Source of the DNA: Bacillota bacterium
GTDB lineage: Bacteria; Bacillota; UBA4882; UBA8346
Assembly: GCA_023410535.1 (NCBI GenBank)
Contig: JAEYPR010000011.1
Location: 157,216-221,215 of the forward strand
DNA: 64,000 nt
Direction of reading: 5' to 3'
Position 1 is the first letter of the stretch. Each line of letters begins with the position of its first letter. A model generated the notes under the pieces. That model was given only the letters and a program-made list of their open reading frames with translations, had not been told where the DNA came from and did not search any database. Below are positions 25,501-34,442 of the stretch, one piece after another. The position numbers and the translations under genes are program-made.

Positions 25501-28337
25501 ACCTTTCCGGTCAGCGTGTCCAAGGTGCGGAGATGTTTGCCGTTTGGATTGAAGTGATACAGTTCGTTGCCGTCTTCGGAGGGGATTAAGATATCTGTGG
25601 CAGAAAAGTCGGGTAAGATAGGTCTTACGACTCGGATGTAATTAGATAAATTTTCACATAAATAGACAGCACCGTCTGGACCTACTTCAATTCCCGTAAC
25701 ATAACCAAATAGCGCTAACAAGGCTGGCCCGTCATCGCCACTCAACGTGTTAATATTAGTAGGATTAAAAACGCCTGCAATTGTATTAATAATTCCATCC
25801 GCTCCGACCTTCCGGATACGATTTTTATCGGCGAGATAAATGCTGCCGTCCTTTGAAATCGTTAAAGCATACGGGTAATCAGCAAACCGAGCTTCAACAG
25901 CTTTACCACCATCTCCGCTGTCTCGGGCATCATAATAAATTTCACCATTTCCAGCAACAGTAGTAATAATCCCATCAGGTCCAATTTTACGGACTACTCT
26001 TCCGTGTGGCTGAACAAAATACAAACTACCATCGGAACCAATCGTCAATGATGATGGTAATCCAATATTTGCTTGTCGGGCAGGTCCTCCATCTCCCGTT
26101 GGAAAAACATCCTGATCTCCTGTTCCGGCTATTATATTAATGAGCCCATCATTACCAATTTTATAAATATACCTTCTTGCGCGATCCCCTATATACAAAT
26201 CTCCATTTAAATCAACGGTTACTCCCGAAGGGATCATAGGTGTTAATGTTGCAAGTCTTCCTTCAACACTTGAAGAATTATCATCAGGATAATCCCCTGT
26301 TCCAGCTACAGTCCGAATAAACCCATCCTTCGTTATTTTTCGAACTCTAGAGTTGTTTAAAAAATAAATCGTACCATCCGGGGCAATTGCCAAATTGTTC
26401 GGGCTTACTATCGCAGCATTTACGGCAAGACCGCCATCGCCGGCAGTGCCTTGGACTCCCGTCCCAGCTATAGTGGTAATAATGCCATTTTTATCAATTT
26501 TCCGAATCCGTTGATTATTGGTGTCTGCAATATACATACAGCCATCGGATCCAAACTTAACTGAAGACGGGGATTTAAGTAAAGCATTTTTTAAAGGACC
26601 GTTATCCCCCGCAAAACCAGGCTGCGAACATTTTCCTACATATGCTTTGACCCCAAGTCTAGCATCTTGTTTACTACTTCGCCGACCATTGCCAAGATAT
26701 AATACTTGTCCAATTGGATCGTAATTATGATGGTTGCTTAAACTCCACCCACCTAAATTTGAATCTTTATCATAACGATAAATTATATCGACAGAACCAC
26801 TTTTCCAAGATGCAATTTCAGTCATTGGATATAACCCATCAATTGAAACTCCTGAAAGCCTTGCAAAGCTTGGAATCGAACTTGGAGATTGATAGACAGC
26901 CGGATAGACATAACCAACTTCCACGGTCGCTTTTTGGGAGCCTAAAACTCGCCGACCATATGCGTCCTTCCCATCCCAACTAAACTGATATTCTAAGTTG
27001 GTCTGCGGATTGAATTCTTTATAAACCATACGACCTGCAACTGAGATTTTAAGTAAAATCCTTTTCAGACTAGTTGGTATAAAATTGTTACTCAATGATA
27101 TTTTTATTTCGCGATCATCAATATAGCCTTCCATTCGATCACTTGAATAGTGCAAAGAAGGCTCTATTCCAGGTAATGCAATTGCTTCACCAAGAATCTG
27201 GTTCTCCATTTCAACTATTGAACCGCTACAAGTTACCGGATTATCAAACTTTTTAATCTTCGGGATGTTGAAAACAGGAGTGATAGCATCGAGCGGAAAA
27301 CCAAAAGGCCAGTTAAAATCAAAAGCTGAAAAATGCTTAATTGGCACTCTCCAAAGGCTCTGACCTGCAGTATAAAGTGTTGCTAAATTTTGACGCTCGG
27401 CATCGTTAAACCCAAGGTTGGTTAAACTCACATTATCTGCTGCTAAACCCTTTCCAGTCACATCGATTTCTGCTAATCCATTATTTACACTAAGGATTTT
27501 TATTACTAGACCATTTTCCGAAGGGACCCATTCTCCTTTTGATGGATCGTAGTAACCTGACGGAACAATCCCACCCACCGGAAAATTAATAAAATTCTCA
27601 ACATATGCGTAAATCGGTTGATTGAACTTTACGTCTGTTGCTTCATCGATGCTAAAGTCAACGCAATAAGTATAACCAGAAGTTGAAGGCAAAATTGCCG
27701 GCATGGTCTTTGGTCCGTTGATTCCGACTGTAAATTCTGTTGCACGGATATGGATCATATCACTATTGCATCCAAAAATTTGGGTTCCGGAAGGGAAGAA
27801 AAGCGTTGCTTGTCTTTGTCCCCTCTCATCCAATATCACGCTACCCCGAGCCACTTGGACTTCTTGACTATTAGTTGTGATCAATGTTGACTGAGAATCA
27901 ACCTTAATCAGTATTACATCTTCTATCACCTTATAATCTTGCCAGGGCACATTCACTTGCCGTTGCGCGCTTAAAAATCCGGTCCGTTCATATTTGACGG
28001 TTAATAATGCGCCGCCGTTGACCGCCATGTCAAATTGACCGTCTGCCCGGCTATAGGTCTGGCCAAACTCCGGGTGTCCTAGAATTGTAATCTTAACCCC
28101 CGGCAATGGTTGTTCCGTTTTGTCCAATACTTTGCCCCGGATGACCGCCGCCCGTTTGGCCTCGATCGTCTCCGGGTTAACACCGGTTTGAATTGGATTT
28201 TCTCCACTATAGAGAAAGCTGGTGGCGGTTTTTAGATCCGAAACGATCGTCGGATCCAAGGTTGGCGCAACCGCCGCCGGATCGGGTGGCAAATTCGGCA
28301 AGGTTGCATCAATCGTAAATGTCGCTTGCCCACCCAA
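22524..28337 (-). CDS. RHS/YD-repeat polymorphic toxin, main part (out of frame with its N-terminal part)
   Basis: Up to 1937 codons open. The first visible residues (GGQATFTIDATLPNLPPD) continue the Ig-like region of the upstream fragment; there is no proper start here, only a TTG. In order: carboxypeptidase-regulatory-like beta domain (about 65-130), a long middle domain, NHL repeats (about 580-880; TNNQRIRKIDKNGIITTIAG type, at least five), YD repeats (about 930-1750) and the RHS core end (RYGARDYDSEIGRWTGKDPIGF ... DPSGL). The C-terminal tip of about 130 residues (YYKIDF...YAGKG...R...FKGEARLM...YNKIKSPG) resembles a GIY-YIG/URI nuclease. The RHS shell encloses the tip until delivery. An RraB gene follows. 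Confidence 0.88.
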   Translation of the reverse strand: MGGQATFTIDATLPNLPPDPAAVAPTLDPTIVSDLKTATSFLYSGENPIQTGVNPETIEAKRAAVIRGKVLDKTEQPLPGVKITILGHPEFGQTYSRADGQFDMAVNGGALLTVKYERTGFLSAQRQVNVPWQDYKVIEDVILIKVDSQSTLITTNSQEVQVARGSVILDERGQRQATLFFPSGTQIFGCNSDMIHIRATEFTVGINGPKTMPAILPSTSGYTYCVDFSIDEATDVKFNQPIYAYVENFINFPVGGIVPSGYYDPSKGEWVPSENGLVIKILSVNNGLAEIDVTGKGLAADNVSLTNLGFNDAERQNLATLYTAGQSLWRVPIKHFSAFDFNWPFGFPLDAITPVFNIPKIKKFDNPVTCSGSIVEMENQILGEAIALPGIEPSLHYSSDRMEGYIDDREIKISLSNNFIPTSLKRILLKISVAGRMVYKEFNPQTNLEYQFSWDGKDAYGRRVLGSQKATVEVGYVYPAVYQSPSSIPSFARLSGVSIDGLYPMTEIASWKSGSVDIIYRYDKDSNLGGWSLSNHHNYDPIGQVLYLGNGRRSSKQDARLGVKAYVGKCSQPGFAGDNGPLKNALLKSPSSVKFGSDGCMYIADTNNQRIRKIDKNGIITTIAGTGVQGTAGDGGLAVNAAIVSPNNLAIAPDGTIYFLNNSRVRKITKDGFIRTVAGTGDYPDDNSSSVEGRLATLTPMIPSGVTVDLNGDLYIGDRARRYIYKIGNDGLINIIAGTGDQDVFPTGDGGPARQANIGLPSSLTIGSDGSLYFVQPHGRVVRKIGPDGIITTVAGNGEIYYDARDSGDGGKAVEARFADYPYALTISKDGSIYLADKNRIRKVGADGIINTIAGVFNPTNINTLSGDDGPALLALFGYVTGIEVGPDGAVYLCENLSNYIRVVRPILPDFSATDILIPSEDGNELYHFNPNGKHLRTLDTLTGKVKYTFNYDANGRLISVVDLNNNTTTIERDGSGNPTAIVGPFGQRTVLAVDSSGYLQTVTNAANESYRCTYYDGGLLHTFTDPKGGVHTFTYDENGLLTRDENPAGGYTELSRTENANGRVVRSTKGKDSQAAYITDYSIEVGSNGSITQATSGCCGGTRKTVYGSDFSETTTAPDGTVTKIQKGADPRFAMQAPIISSVQMKTPSGKTYSMTSTRSVTLSDLDNILSVKTLTDATTINGTKTFTSVYDATTHTITSTTPLGRKSVSTLDDQGRVIKVETPGLAPVAFAYDERGRLYQITEGAGSTARISKVFFKSNGYIDYVLDPLNRKTSFDYDPVGRVIKQTLPNGKAIAFNYDANGNVTNLTPPDKGAHNFTYTAVDLADTYNPPLLDSGATTTQYDYNLAKQPTFVTRPDGKTIGFAYNTQGKLIGLQLPEGELTYAYDANTGQLKNIIAPDNGTLTNTYDGALPTAVTWAGLIQGKVGVTYNSDFLVDSQSVNDANKVSYQYNNDGQLTNAGNLAIGYDATNGMYTGSTIGNVSDAVVSRTEFGEVKDYKVTSSGTNLFETQYTYDALGRITDKTEMVDGQTHTYHYDYDAIGQLTDVTQDGVLVGHYEYDSNGNRTSYIGVNGSVSLTQYDAQDRLIKYGDSSYQYSANGELQRKTDSNGTTLYDYDVLGNLKSVTLVDGTRLEYVVDGAGRRIGKKVNGVFVQGFLYQDDLKPVVELDGSNNVVTRFVYGTSSIVPDYLIKGGVTYRIVADHLGSPRLVVNVSTGLVVQRMDYDEFGNVLQDTNPGFQPFGFAGGVWDSQTKLVRYGARDYDSEIGRWTGKDPIGFSGGDSGLYSYCGSDPINFVDPSGLMGDGYYKIDFQSTNTYAGKGGQKRMEQSARRLSLEYNDPVINKTHFQAPNTVESFKGEARLMQEMGWYKGNPNSYNKIKSPGYKLLGGKGGGAAGGVLNFMTLFFPIEWLQMQLWKDPCTGEYRYTHFTENPYSS

Positions 28338-28366
28338 AGCTGCATTCCCCGCTTGGTCGATGGCGC

Positions 28367-30052
28367 CTATGGTGACAGTATGTTGACCGTTGTCAAATCG
28401 GCGGGCGGCGCGTACGAAACGCCCGATTCAGTCGCAACCGCATTCACAATGGCTCCGTCAACTTTCATTATTACGGAAGCCGGATCAATCCCCGCTAAAT
28501 CATCGCTGATCATCGCACTGATTGTCGGCCGGAGGTTATTGGTGGTCCCTTGCGGTTGCAGGTTACTAATCAGCGGCGCATTCTTATCAATGCTGACCGC
28601 ATAAGTTAACGCGCTCTGATTCCCGGCGTGATCCTCGGCAGTCCCGTTGACCGTCTGATTTAGTCCCGTCCGGGTGATGGTAACGGGCGATGATACCGTT
28701 TTCACCCCTGACAAAACGTCGTTGGCCGTAAAGGTTACGGTGACGTCGCTGTTATTCCAGCCGTTGGCATTCCGGGCCGGGGTTTGAGTCGCTACCAATC
28801 CCGGACCGGTCTGGTCGATTTTAACCATAAGCGGATGATGCGGTTCGACATTCCCGGCGTTATCGACCGCCCAATATTCGATGTTATATATTCCGTCGGC
28901 GCTGATGGTGATGGTATTCCCCACCGTGTCGATGCCGTTATTGATCTTATAATAGCTTTGAAAGACGCCGCTATTGTCGTCTTGGGCGGTCAATCTGATC
29001 GTTACCGGGTTTTTGACCCATGCGCCGTCTTTTTGGTAATCGCAAGTGGTGGTCGGAGGAACCGTTTCCGAATAGAGTTGACTTGGCGGGATCACTGCTT
29101 TGGTCTGGTAGTTACTGGACCACAATAGCTTTACGGAAGCGACTCCCTGGTTTTCATAAAACTCCAGTTTGATGGGATACTTTTGACCCGCGATCAGGCT
29201 AATGGTGCCGCTCTTTTCGGTCGCGCTGTGGTCTTGCCAATCGTCAATCAGGCGTTGTCCATCGACCCATAAACGGATCCCGTCGTCCGCGGTGGTATAG
29301 AAGGTATACGTTCCGGTATATTGGGGTTGGACTTCGCCGTTCCAACGCACCGAAAAAGTAGTCGCTTCCAACGCCGAATCCGGAGCTGCCGAGCCCCAAT
29401 CAAAATTGATGGTGGCGTCTTTCCGGACTAGCTTCGGATTGGTAAAATCGACATTGTCGTAATAGGTTCCGACTAAACCCGTGCCATTGCCGATCACCGG
29501 TTCGGGTACAGTAACGGTTTCCAGCAATTCAATTTCACCGATTTGCGTTTGCGAACCCCCGTTACTTTTAATGTTATTTAATCGGTAATATTGATAGGCG
29601 GTGCTGTTGCTGAAAGGATAAGTTTTTTTCAAATTGCGGCCGGCAAACGTTTGGCTGCTTTGGGAATCGAGGTTGGTCCAACTCGAACCGTTATTGGAAC
29701 CTTGGAGCGTCCAACTCTTCGGGTCGAGGGTGGGAGCATCGCCGGCGGAGGTGATGGTGTACTTGGTTATCTGATAAGCGTTGCTATTGGGAAACAGATA
29801 CTGTATCCAAGTTGAATTCGTTGTATCTTGCCACTTGGTATTGACGTCGCGATCAAACGCCTTCTCTTTGCCATAACCGGCCGAAGCATTTTCCCCGCGC
29901 GCGGTCACGGTTCCGCCGGTAGCCCGGTTGATCTCGACGGTACTGAGCGCTTGGACGTTCATGGGATTGATCTGTAAAAACGCTCCGCAGAGCGCCAATA
30001 ATCCCAGACAGCCGGCTACGACCATTCCTCTTTTTATCACCTGTGGCGTCAT
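28367..30052 (-). CDS. RHS protein, N-terminal part: signal peptide, discoidin, PA14 and Ig-like domains
   Basis: 561 codons from ATG 30052 (GGGAGG upstream). Signal peptide (about 1-36, VVAGCLGLLALCGAF core), an F5/8 type C (discoidin) domain (about 40-190: AFDRDVNTKWQD..., GEIELLE), a PA14 domain (about 200-330: GLVGTYYDNVDF ... DDGIRLWVDGQRLIDDW), then OmpL47/Ig-like domains (YWAVDNAGNVEP). It ends in ADLTTVNILSP and a stop where the other frame continues QHTVTIGAIDQAGNAALGG, so one base is missing near 28378-28390. The joined gene would encode about 2509 residues. PA14 and discoidin domains suggest glycan binding at the surface. Confidence 0.88.
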   Translation of the reverse strand: MTPQVIKRGMVVAGCLGLLALCGAFLQINPMNVQALSTVEINRATGGTVTARGENASAGYGKEKAFDRDVNTKWQDTTNSTWIQYLFPNSNAYQITKYTITSAGDAPTLDPKSWTLQGSNNGSSWTNLDSQSSQTFAGRNLKKTYPFSNSTAYQYYRLNNIKSNGGSQTQIGEIELLETVTVPEPVIGNGTGLVGTYYDNVDFTNPKLVRKDATINFDWGSAAPDSALEATTFSVRWNGEVQPQYTGTYTFYTTADDGIRLWVDGQRLIDDWQDHSATEKSGTISLIAGQKYPIKLEFYENQGVASVKLLWSSNYQTKAVIPPSQLYSETVPPTTTCDYQKDGAWVKNPVTIRLTAQDDNSGVFQSYYKINNGIDTVGNTITISADGIYNIEYWAVDNAGNVEPHHPLMVKIDQTGPGLVATQTPARNANGWNNSDVTVTFTANDVLSGVKTVSSPVTITRTGLNQTVNGTAEDHAGNQSALTYAVSIDKNAPLISNLQPQGTTNNLRPTISAMISDDLAGIDPASVIMKVDGAIVNAVATESGVSYAPPADLTTVNILSP

Positions 30053-30392
30053 TTCAGCAATCCTCCCCTATTTCAACATTTGGAAATATTATATGAAATT
30101 TACAATTTGTATATAAATTCCATGCATTATTAAAATTACCTTTTATTTTCCAAATGAAACTGCTCGTTTTTTAATCCGTCTATAATGATTGAAATCGGGT
30201 GGTTGCCCAATTGCTGTAATAATTCAACTTTCGCAGTGTAAAATTTAAAGTGATTGCAAAATAATCCAGGATTCACCGCGCCATTCGGAGTTGTCTTAAA
30301 ATCGCCCGGATTGCCACACATTCGTTTCGGGTCAAAGCGTCGTGATTCGGAGCAGTTTTTCCAAAGAATTTAATGAACGTCAACGAGCCGTA
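30053..30392. other. AT-rich non-coding stretch upstream of the RHS gene
   Basis: No gene, RNA or repeat was recognised. A 61-codon minus-strand reading near 30136-30321 has no family features and no ribosome site. The segment should hold the promoter of the RHS gene, but no clear -35/-10 pair stands out. Confidence 0.35.
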
Positions 30393-30436
30393 TAAAAAAA
30401 TCCCCTCTCGTTTGCCAGACGCGGGCAAGCGAGGGG
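30393..30436 (-). terminator. Rho-independent terminator of the ComER-like gene
   Basis: CCCCTCGCTTGCC pairs with GGCAAACGAGAGGGG around a short loop, followed on the minus strand by ATTTTTTT. Confidence 0.85.
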
Positions 30437-30493
30437 GGCGGCGTTTTGGGGCATATGAAACTAGATTGGCTTCAGGAAGATGCGTAGGGATTG

Positions 30494-31324
30494 TTATTTT
30501 TGAAACTCCGCCGCCACCTGTTGATTGATCAACTCCCGTTTGGCTAAAGTCGCGCGGAACAACTCCTGAAATACTTGGGGCAGGCCGGCTTGGATCACTT
30601 GAACGCCCATGGCGGTGATCCCGCCTTTGACAGCAACCCGGCTGATAGTGTCGGCAAAACTCATTTGGTTTTCGACCAACAATTTGGCGGTGCCAAGCAT
30701 GGTCTGCCGTACCAGTTCTGCGGCGTCCCCCTCGGATAAACTGTGGTTAAACTTAAGTCCGGCTTGGAGAAACTCCTGGAAGATAGCGGCGAGGTAACCC
30801 GGTCCGCAACTGGTGAATTCGATCGCCAAATCAAAGTCGTTTTCGGGCAATACCTTAACCGTGCTGATCCCGGCCATGAGCGACTCGAGCAACGCCGCTT
30901 GCTCGGGCCCAACTTGGGCGTGATGGCAGACTAGGGCAACACCGCCGCGCGCGACCGAAGTAATGCTCGGAATCACCTTCGATACTTTGGCGTGGGGAAT
31001 CATTGCCGTAATCTGAGCCAGCTTCACCGGACCGGTGATGGCGACCAAATGGGTCGTTTCCGATACCTCATCCTGAATTTCGTTGAGGACCAGCGGATAA
31101 TCGACCGGTTTAACACAGAGAAAAACCGGACCCGCCGCCCGGGCGACTTCACGATTGTTCCCGGCAATCCGAAGCTTGGGGTACTTGCGCTCAACTTCCT
31201 CCAGTTTACTTGAGGTCCGGGTGGCGACAATGATTTCCTCCGGCGTGAGCCGCCCCGATTCGAGAAAACCATTCAAAAGCATGCTGCCCATGCTGCCATA
31301 GCCGATAAAACCGATCTTACTCAT
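30494..31324 (-). CDS. Pyrroline-5-carboxylate reductase family protein, ComER-like
   Basis: 276 residues from ATG 31324 (GGAGGT 3-4 nt upstream). An N-terminal Rossmann fold (KIGFIGYGSMGSMLLNGF, FLCVKPVDYP) and a C-terminal helical domain with SCGPGYLAAI and LVRQTMLGTAKLL, as in ProC. True ProC reduces P5C to proline with NAD(P)H. The divergence from ProC consensus (for example KPVDYPLVLNEI and SCGPGYLA) resembles ComER, a ProC paralogue of Firmicutes linked to competence, biofilm and sporulation entry. ProC activity cannot be ruled out. Confidence 0.82.
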   Translation of the reverse strand: MSKIGFIGYGSMGSMLLNGFLESGRLTPEEIIVATRTSSKLEEVERKYPKLRIAGNNREVARAAGPVFLCVKPVDYPLVLNEIQDEVSETTHLVAITGPVKLAQITAMIPHAKVSKVIPSITSVARGGVALVCHHAQVGPEQAALLESLMAGISTVKVLPENDFDLAIEFTSCGPGYLAAIFQEFLQAGLKFNHSLSEGDAAELVRQTMLGTAKLLVENQMSFADTISRVAVKGGITAMGVQVIQAGLPQVFQELFRATLAKRELINQQVAAEFQK

Positions 31325-31378
31325 CGTACCTCCACGGTTTTTAATCAGCATATGCAAATTCGGCTCTTGAAGATTCCG

Positions 31379-31846
31379 TTAAAATACAATTAGCTTCTCA
31401 TCCCGCCGGCCCTGTTCATCCCAGATCACATGCAACTCACTGGGAGACTCCTGAAAAAATAACGCCAACCGCTCGCGCATCCCCGGCGCGAATTGAATCC
31501 GGTCCAGTTCAGTTACGGCGATCCACTCCGGTTTACCCTCGGCGGTGCCCGGGCCAAGCGTCCCGGTGAACTGTTCCGTAATATAATGAAAGACCAGATA
31601 ACGTTCGCGGGTCTCGGCATTGACGAAATTGGCCAGCCCCTTAAAGGCCAACTCCGAGACCGTCAAGCCGGTCTCCTCTTGCACCTCTCGGATAGCGCAA
31701 TCCGCCATGCTCTCCGGGAAATCGACATGACCCCCAGGCGGGGCATATCCTCGCCAGTCGCCTTTCCTGCGGTTGATCAGGACGAGCCGTTGGTTAGGCC
31801 GGTCATAGACGACACAGATGGTTGTTAAGGTAACTTGATCCGTCAT
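31379..31846 (-). CDS. NUDIX hydrolase
   Basis: 155 residues. A full NUDIX box (GGHVDFPE ... REVQEETGL, about residues 38-60) is preceded by WRGYAPPGGHVD. The layout (ICVVYDRPNQRLVLINR, then FNHITEQF-type strand read here as FHYITEQFTG) resembles YtkD/MutT-like 8-oxo-dGTP phosphatases. It probably removes oxidised nucleotides or other NDP-X compounds; the substrate is not certain. Confidence 0.88.
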   Translation of the reverse strand: MTDQVTLTTICVVYDRPNQRLVLINRRKGDWRGYAPPGGHVDFPESMADCAIREVQEETGLTVSELAFKGLANFVNAETRERYLVFHYITEQFTGTLGPGTAEGKPEWIAVTELDRIQFAPGMRERLALFFQESPSELHVIWDEQGRRDEKLIVF

Positions 31847-31870
31847 TTCGTAACCTCGTTATCATTGATA

Positions 31871-31899
31871 AAAAAACAAAACCCCTTCATTAAGGGGTT
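31871..31899 (-). terminator. Terminator after the DUF951 gene
   Basis: AACCCCTTAATGAAGGGGTT hairpin followed by a T run (minus strand), just before the NUDIX start, separating it from the genes upstream. Confidence 0.85.
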
Positions 31900-31907
31900 A
31901 ATACGTG

Positions 31908-32129
31908 TTATTCTTGCCCGGTCTCCGGGGCAAAGCCCGACTCCGGCAGGACCGACTTGACGACGGTTTTGACTGATTTTTCAAACTGCGGCCGGGGCAA
32001 CATCAGCACCCGCTTACATTTGAGGCAGCGGATGCGAAAATCCATTCCCACCCGCATCACTTCCCAATCGGTTCCGCCACAAGGATGAACCTTACGCAAC
32101 CGGACAATATCGCCGACGTAAAATTTCAC
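31908..32129 (-). CDS. DUF951 (YyzM-like) small zinc-ribbon-like protein
   Basis: 73 residues, MKFYVGDIVRLRKVHPCGG followed by WEVMRVGMDFRIRCLKCKRVLMLPR. The HPCGG and CLKC elements form the conserved four-ligand site of DUF951, common in Firmicutes, often beside an mscS-type gene or near ychF. The function is unknown; a DNA- or RNA-binding role is sometimes guessed from the fold. Confidence 0.9.
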   Translation of the reverse strand: MKFYVGDIVRLRKVHPCGGTDWEVMRVGMDFRIRCLKCKRVLMLPRPQFEKSVKTVVKSVLPESGFAPETGQE

Positions 32130-32162
32130 AACCCATCACCTCAATTTCTCACCGTTCCGGTG

Positions 32163-32981
32163 TTACCGTTCAACGCGCTTGACGCCGGTTTCATTGAAAC
32201 GTCCCGTGATCATTTGACGCAACTCCCGTTCCACCTGCCATTGCCCCTCTTGTTCCGTCCGGGCGACCACCCGTAAGATCAGCGTCGCTTCGGTTAACGC
32301 CTGAATTCCCACCAACGTGGCAGGCTCAACCAACTCGGGATGCGCTTGATTAAAGCGGTTCAAATCAGCCTGCAAACCCGACAGCACCTCTGCCAGATTA
32401 TTGTCATAGGCGATGGGGATATCAACCAAAGCGAGCATGCCCCGCTGATTAAAATTAGTGACCTTTTCAATCTTGCCATTGGGAATAATATGAATCTGAC
32501 CGCCGAAATCCCGGACCTTGGTGACCCGGAGGCCGATCTCTTCCACTTTTCCGGTCACATCGGCAATAGTGACCCGGTCGCCGATCTGAAACTGATCCTC
32601 CAGCAAAATGAAGAAACCGGTGATAATGTCCCGGACCAGACTTTGCGCGCCAAAAGCCACGGCCACGCCGGCAATTCCGGCGGTAGTCAGGACGGAACCG
32701 ACCGGCACATTAAATAGTTGCAACACCGTTACAATCGTGACAAAATAGATTAAATACCGGATGATGCTCCGCAACAACGCTTCCAAGGTATTGACCCGGC
32801 GTTCCTCAAGCCGTCCTTGCAACTGTTTGACCCGGAAAATCCGGCCGATCACTTTGTTTAAAATCGCCAGCAGCACTTTGGCAATGGCGAAGATCATCAG
32901 GATCTCCAATAATTTGAAAACCAGATCATCAAGGTTGATCTTGGCGGCGTAATACCGGATTAAATTCCACCAACTCTTCAC
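32163..32981 (-). CDS. Small-conductance mechanosensitive channel (MscS family)
   Basis: 272 residues from GTG 32981, selected because GGGAGT lies 6 nt upstream. Three membrane helices (about 15-40, 70-90, 95-125) are followed by the pore helix with GIAGVAVAFGAQSLVRDIITGFFILLEDQF, the most conserved MscS region, and a cytoplasmic beta domain. It opens on membrane tension to release solutes under osmotic downshock. MscS-DUF951 adjacency is usual in Firmicutes. Confidence 0.95.
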   Translation of the reverse strand: MKSWWNLIRYYAAKINLDDLVFKLLEILMIFAIAKVLLAILNKVIGRIFRVKQLQGRLEERRVNTLEALLRSIIRYLIYFVTIVTVLQLFNVPVGSVLTTAGIAGVAVAFGAQSLVRDIITGFFILLEDQFQIGDRVTIADVTGKVEEIGLRVTKVRDFGGQIHIIPNGKIEKVTNFNQRGMLALVDIPIAYDNNLAEVLSGLQADLNRFNQAHPELVEPATLVGIQALTEATLILRVVARTEQEGQWQVERELRQMITGRFNETGVKRVER

Positions 32982-33030
32982 AATGTTACTCCCTATCATC
33001 CAGGTTGTTTTTTATCAATGCATCATTGGG

Positions 33031-33861
33031 TTAGCGACTGGTTACGCGTTCGCTCCGGCTATGACCGCGCCGCAACGTCCAGGTTTCATTGGCGTATTTT
33101 TCCGCCGCCAATTGCCGGGCCAATTCCAATTCCGGCCTGGATAATTGACCGGTCCGGATCGTCATGCCATACAGTCCCGCAAACGCCGTCACGAGCTTGC
33201 CGGCCAAATCCCCCGGGTTCACAACAACCCCCTGTTCGCCAAGACAAGTTACCCGTTGCCGCATCGCAATTTGAAACTGTTCGAACGAATCAGTCATTTT
33301 TAACAAGCGAAAGAGGTCGCCAGCCGAGAACTCCAATAGAATCGACCCATGTTGCATAAAGCAACCGGCTTTGCGATACTGCGCGCTGCCGACCAACTTA
33401 CGCCCGGCCAAAGTCAGCTCATACCAGGACGGCGCCTCAAAACAAGCGCCCGTCTGGGCATGGCGGGCCACTCCCCCTTGATGGAGCTCCGGTTGAATTC
33501 CAAACTGCTTCAACGCTTCAACCAATGCTTTCGCAATATATAAATATGATTCCCGCAAGTTATCGGGAAGTCCGTCCCGCGCGCCCGCCACGACCGAATA
33601 AGTTAATTCGCGGTCATGGAGCACCGCCCGTCCGCCGGTGGTGCGGCGCACCAATCCGTAACCGGCCGATTGTAATGCTCCCAGGTTCACTTCCTGGTCT
33701 AGGTCTTGGAAATAACCGACGGAAAGGGTCGCCGGATTCCAACCATAGCAACGCAATGTCGGTGGCGCGTCGCCTTGAAGGTAACTTAGGAAAATCGCCT
33801 CATCCACCGCCATATTCCACGCCGGGTCGGCGACTTGATATTCGAGAAACCGCCAGTCCAT
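33031..33861 (-). CDS. lipM: Octanoyl-[GcvH]:protein transferase of the LipM type
   Basis: 276 residues, LplA/LipB-like fold. RRTTGGRAVLHDRELTYSVV is the lipoate-ligase family core, and ACFEAPSWYEL supplies the cysteine that LipM enzymes use as nucleophile (Cys150 in B. subtilis). LipM moves octanoate from acyl carrier protein to GcvH, the first step of lipoate assembly. The gene starts inside the gcvH stop (TAATG), so the enzyme is made together with its acceptor. No lipA is adjacent. Confidence 0.9.
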   Translation of the reverse strand: MDWRFLEYQVADPAWNMAVDEAIFLSYLQGDAPPTLRCYGWNPATLSVGYFQDLDQEVNLGALQSAGYGLVRRTTGGRAVLHDRELTYSVVAGARDGLPDNLRESYLYIAKALVEALKQFGIQPELHQGGVARHAQTGACFEAPSWYELTLAGRKLVGSAQYRKAGCFMQHGSILLEFSAGDLFRLLKMTDSFEQFQIAMRQRVTCLGEQGVVVNPGDLAGKLVTAFAGLYGMTIRTGQLSRPELELARQLAAEKYANETWTLRRGHSRSERVTSR

Positions 33862-34238
33862 TATTGCCCGATCAGTTTCCCATAATCGTCAGGACTTAAG
33901 ATCGCGTCGAGTTCCGTAGGATCGGTCACTTCGATCACAGCGATCCAGCCTTTTTGATAGGGGTCCTGATTGACCAGTTCCGGACTGTGCTCCAGATTAT
34001 CGTTGACCTCTAAAACCTCCCCGGTGACCGGCGCATAAATCTCCGACACCGCCTTCACCGATTCGATGGTCGCCATAGCCGTTTTGGCGGTCACCTTTTC
34101 ACCGACCGCCGGCAGGTCGACAAACACCACATCGCCCAATTCTTTCTGGGCGTACTCGGTAATGCCAATAATGACACGACCCTTATCCACTTTAACCCAT
34201 TCATGCTCCTGGGTGTATTTCAAATCATTCGGTAGCAA
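33861..34238 (-). CDS. gcvH: Glycine cleavage system H protein
   Basis: 125 residues, typical length. The lipoyl-lysine lies in ESVKAVSEIYAPVTGEV (about residue 61). GcvH carries the aminomethyl group in glycine cleavage and, in Firmicutes, is also the hub acceptor for octanoate/lipoate assembly. No gcvT or gcvP is nearby, which together with the adjacent lipM points to the lipoylation-relay role. Coupled to lipM by a TAATG overlap. Confidence 0.96.
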   Translation of the reverse strand: MLPNDLKYTQEHEWVKVDKGRVIIGITEYAQKELGDVVFVDLPAVGEKVTAKTAMATIESVKAVSEIYAPVTGEVLEVNDNLEHSPELVNQDPYQKGWIAVIEVTDPTELDAILSPDDYGKLIGQ

Positions 34239-34442
34239 GCTAATTCCTCCCCTTTATTCATTCACACTGAAATTTTTCGACGATCAACATGAGTTTCCTG
34301 CTCATTTTGTTAATTTCAACAATTTAAGTGATGAGCGAACCATTATCCCTGATCGCGTAGTATCTTTCAATCCAAAGTCACCAGATCCGTACCGAAGTCA
34401 TATGATAAACCGATGAACCACTCCGGAAAGGGGGGCATTTTA

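Noticed and set aside
30136..30321. A 61-codon minus-strand frame
   Set aside because: No ribosome site, no recognised domain, AT-rich non-coding look.
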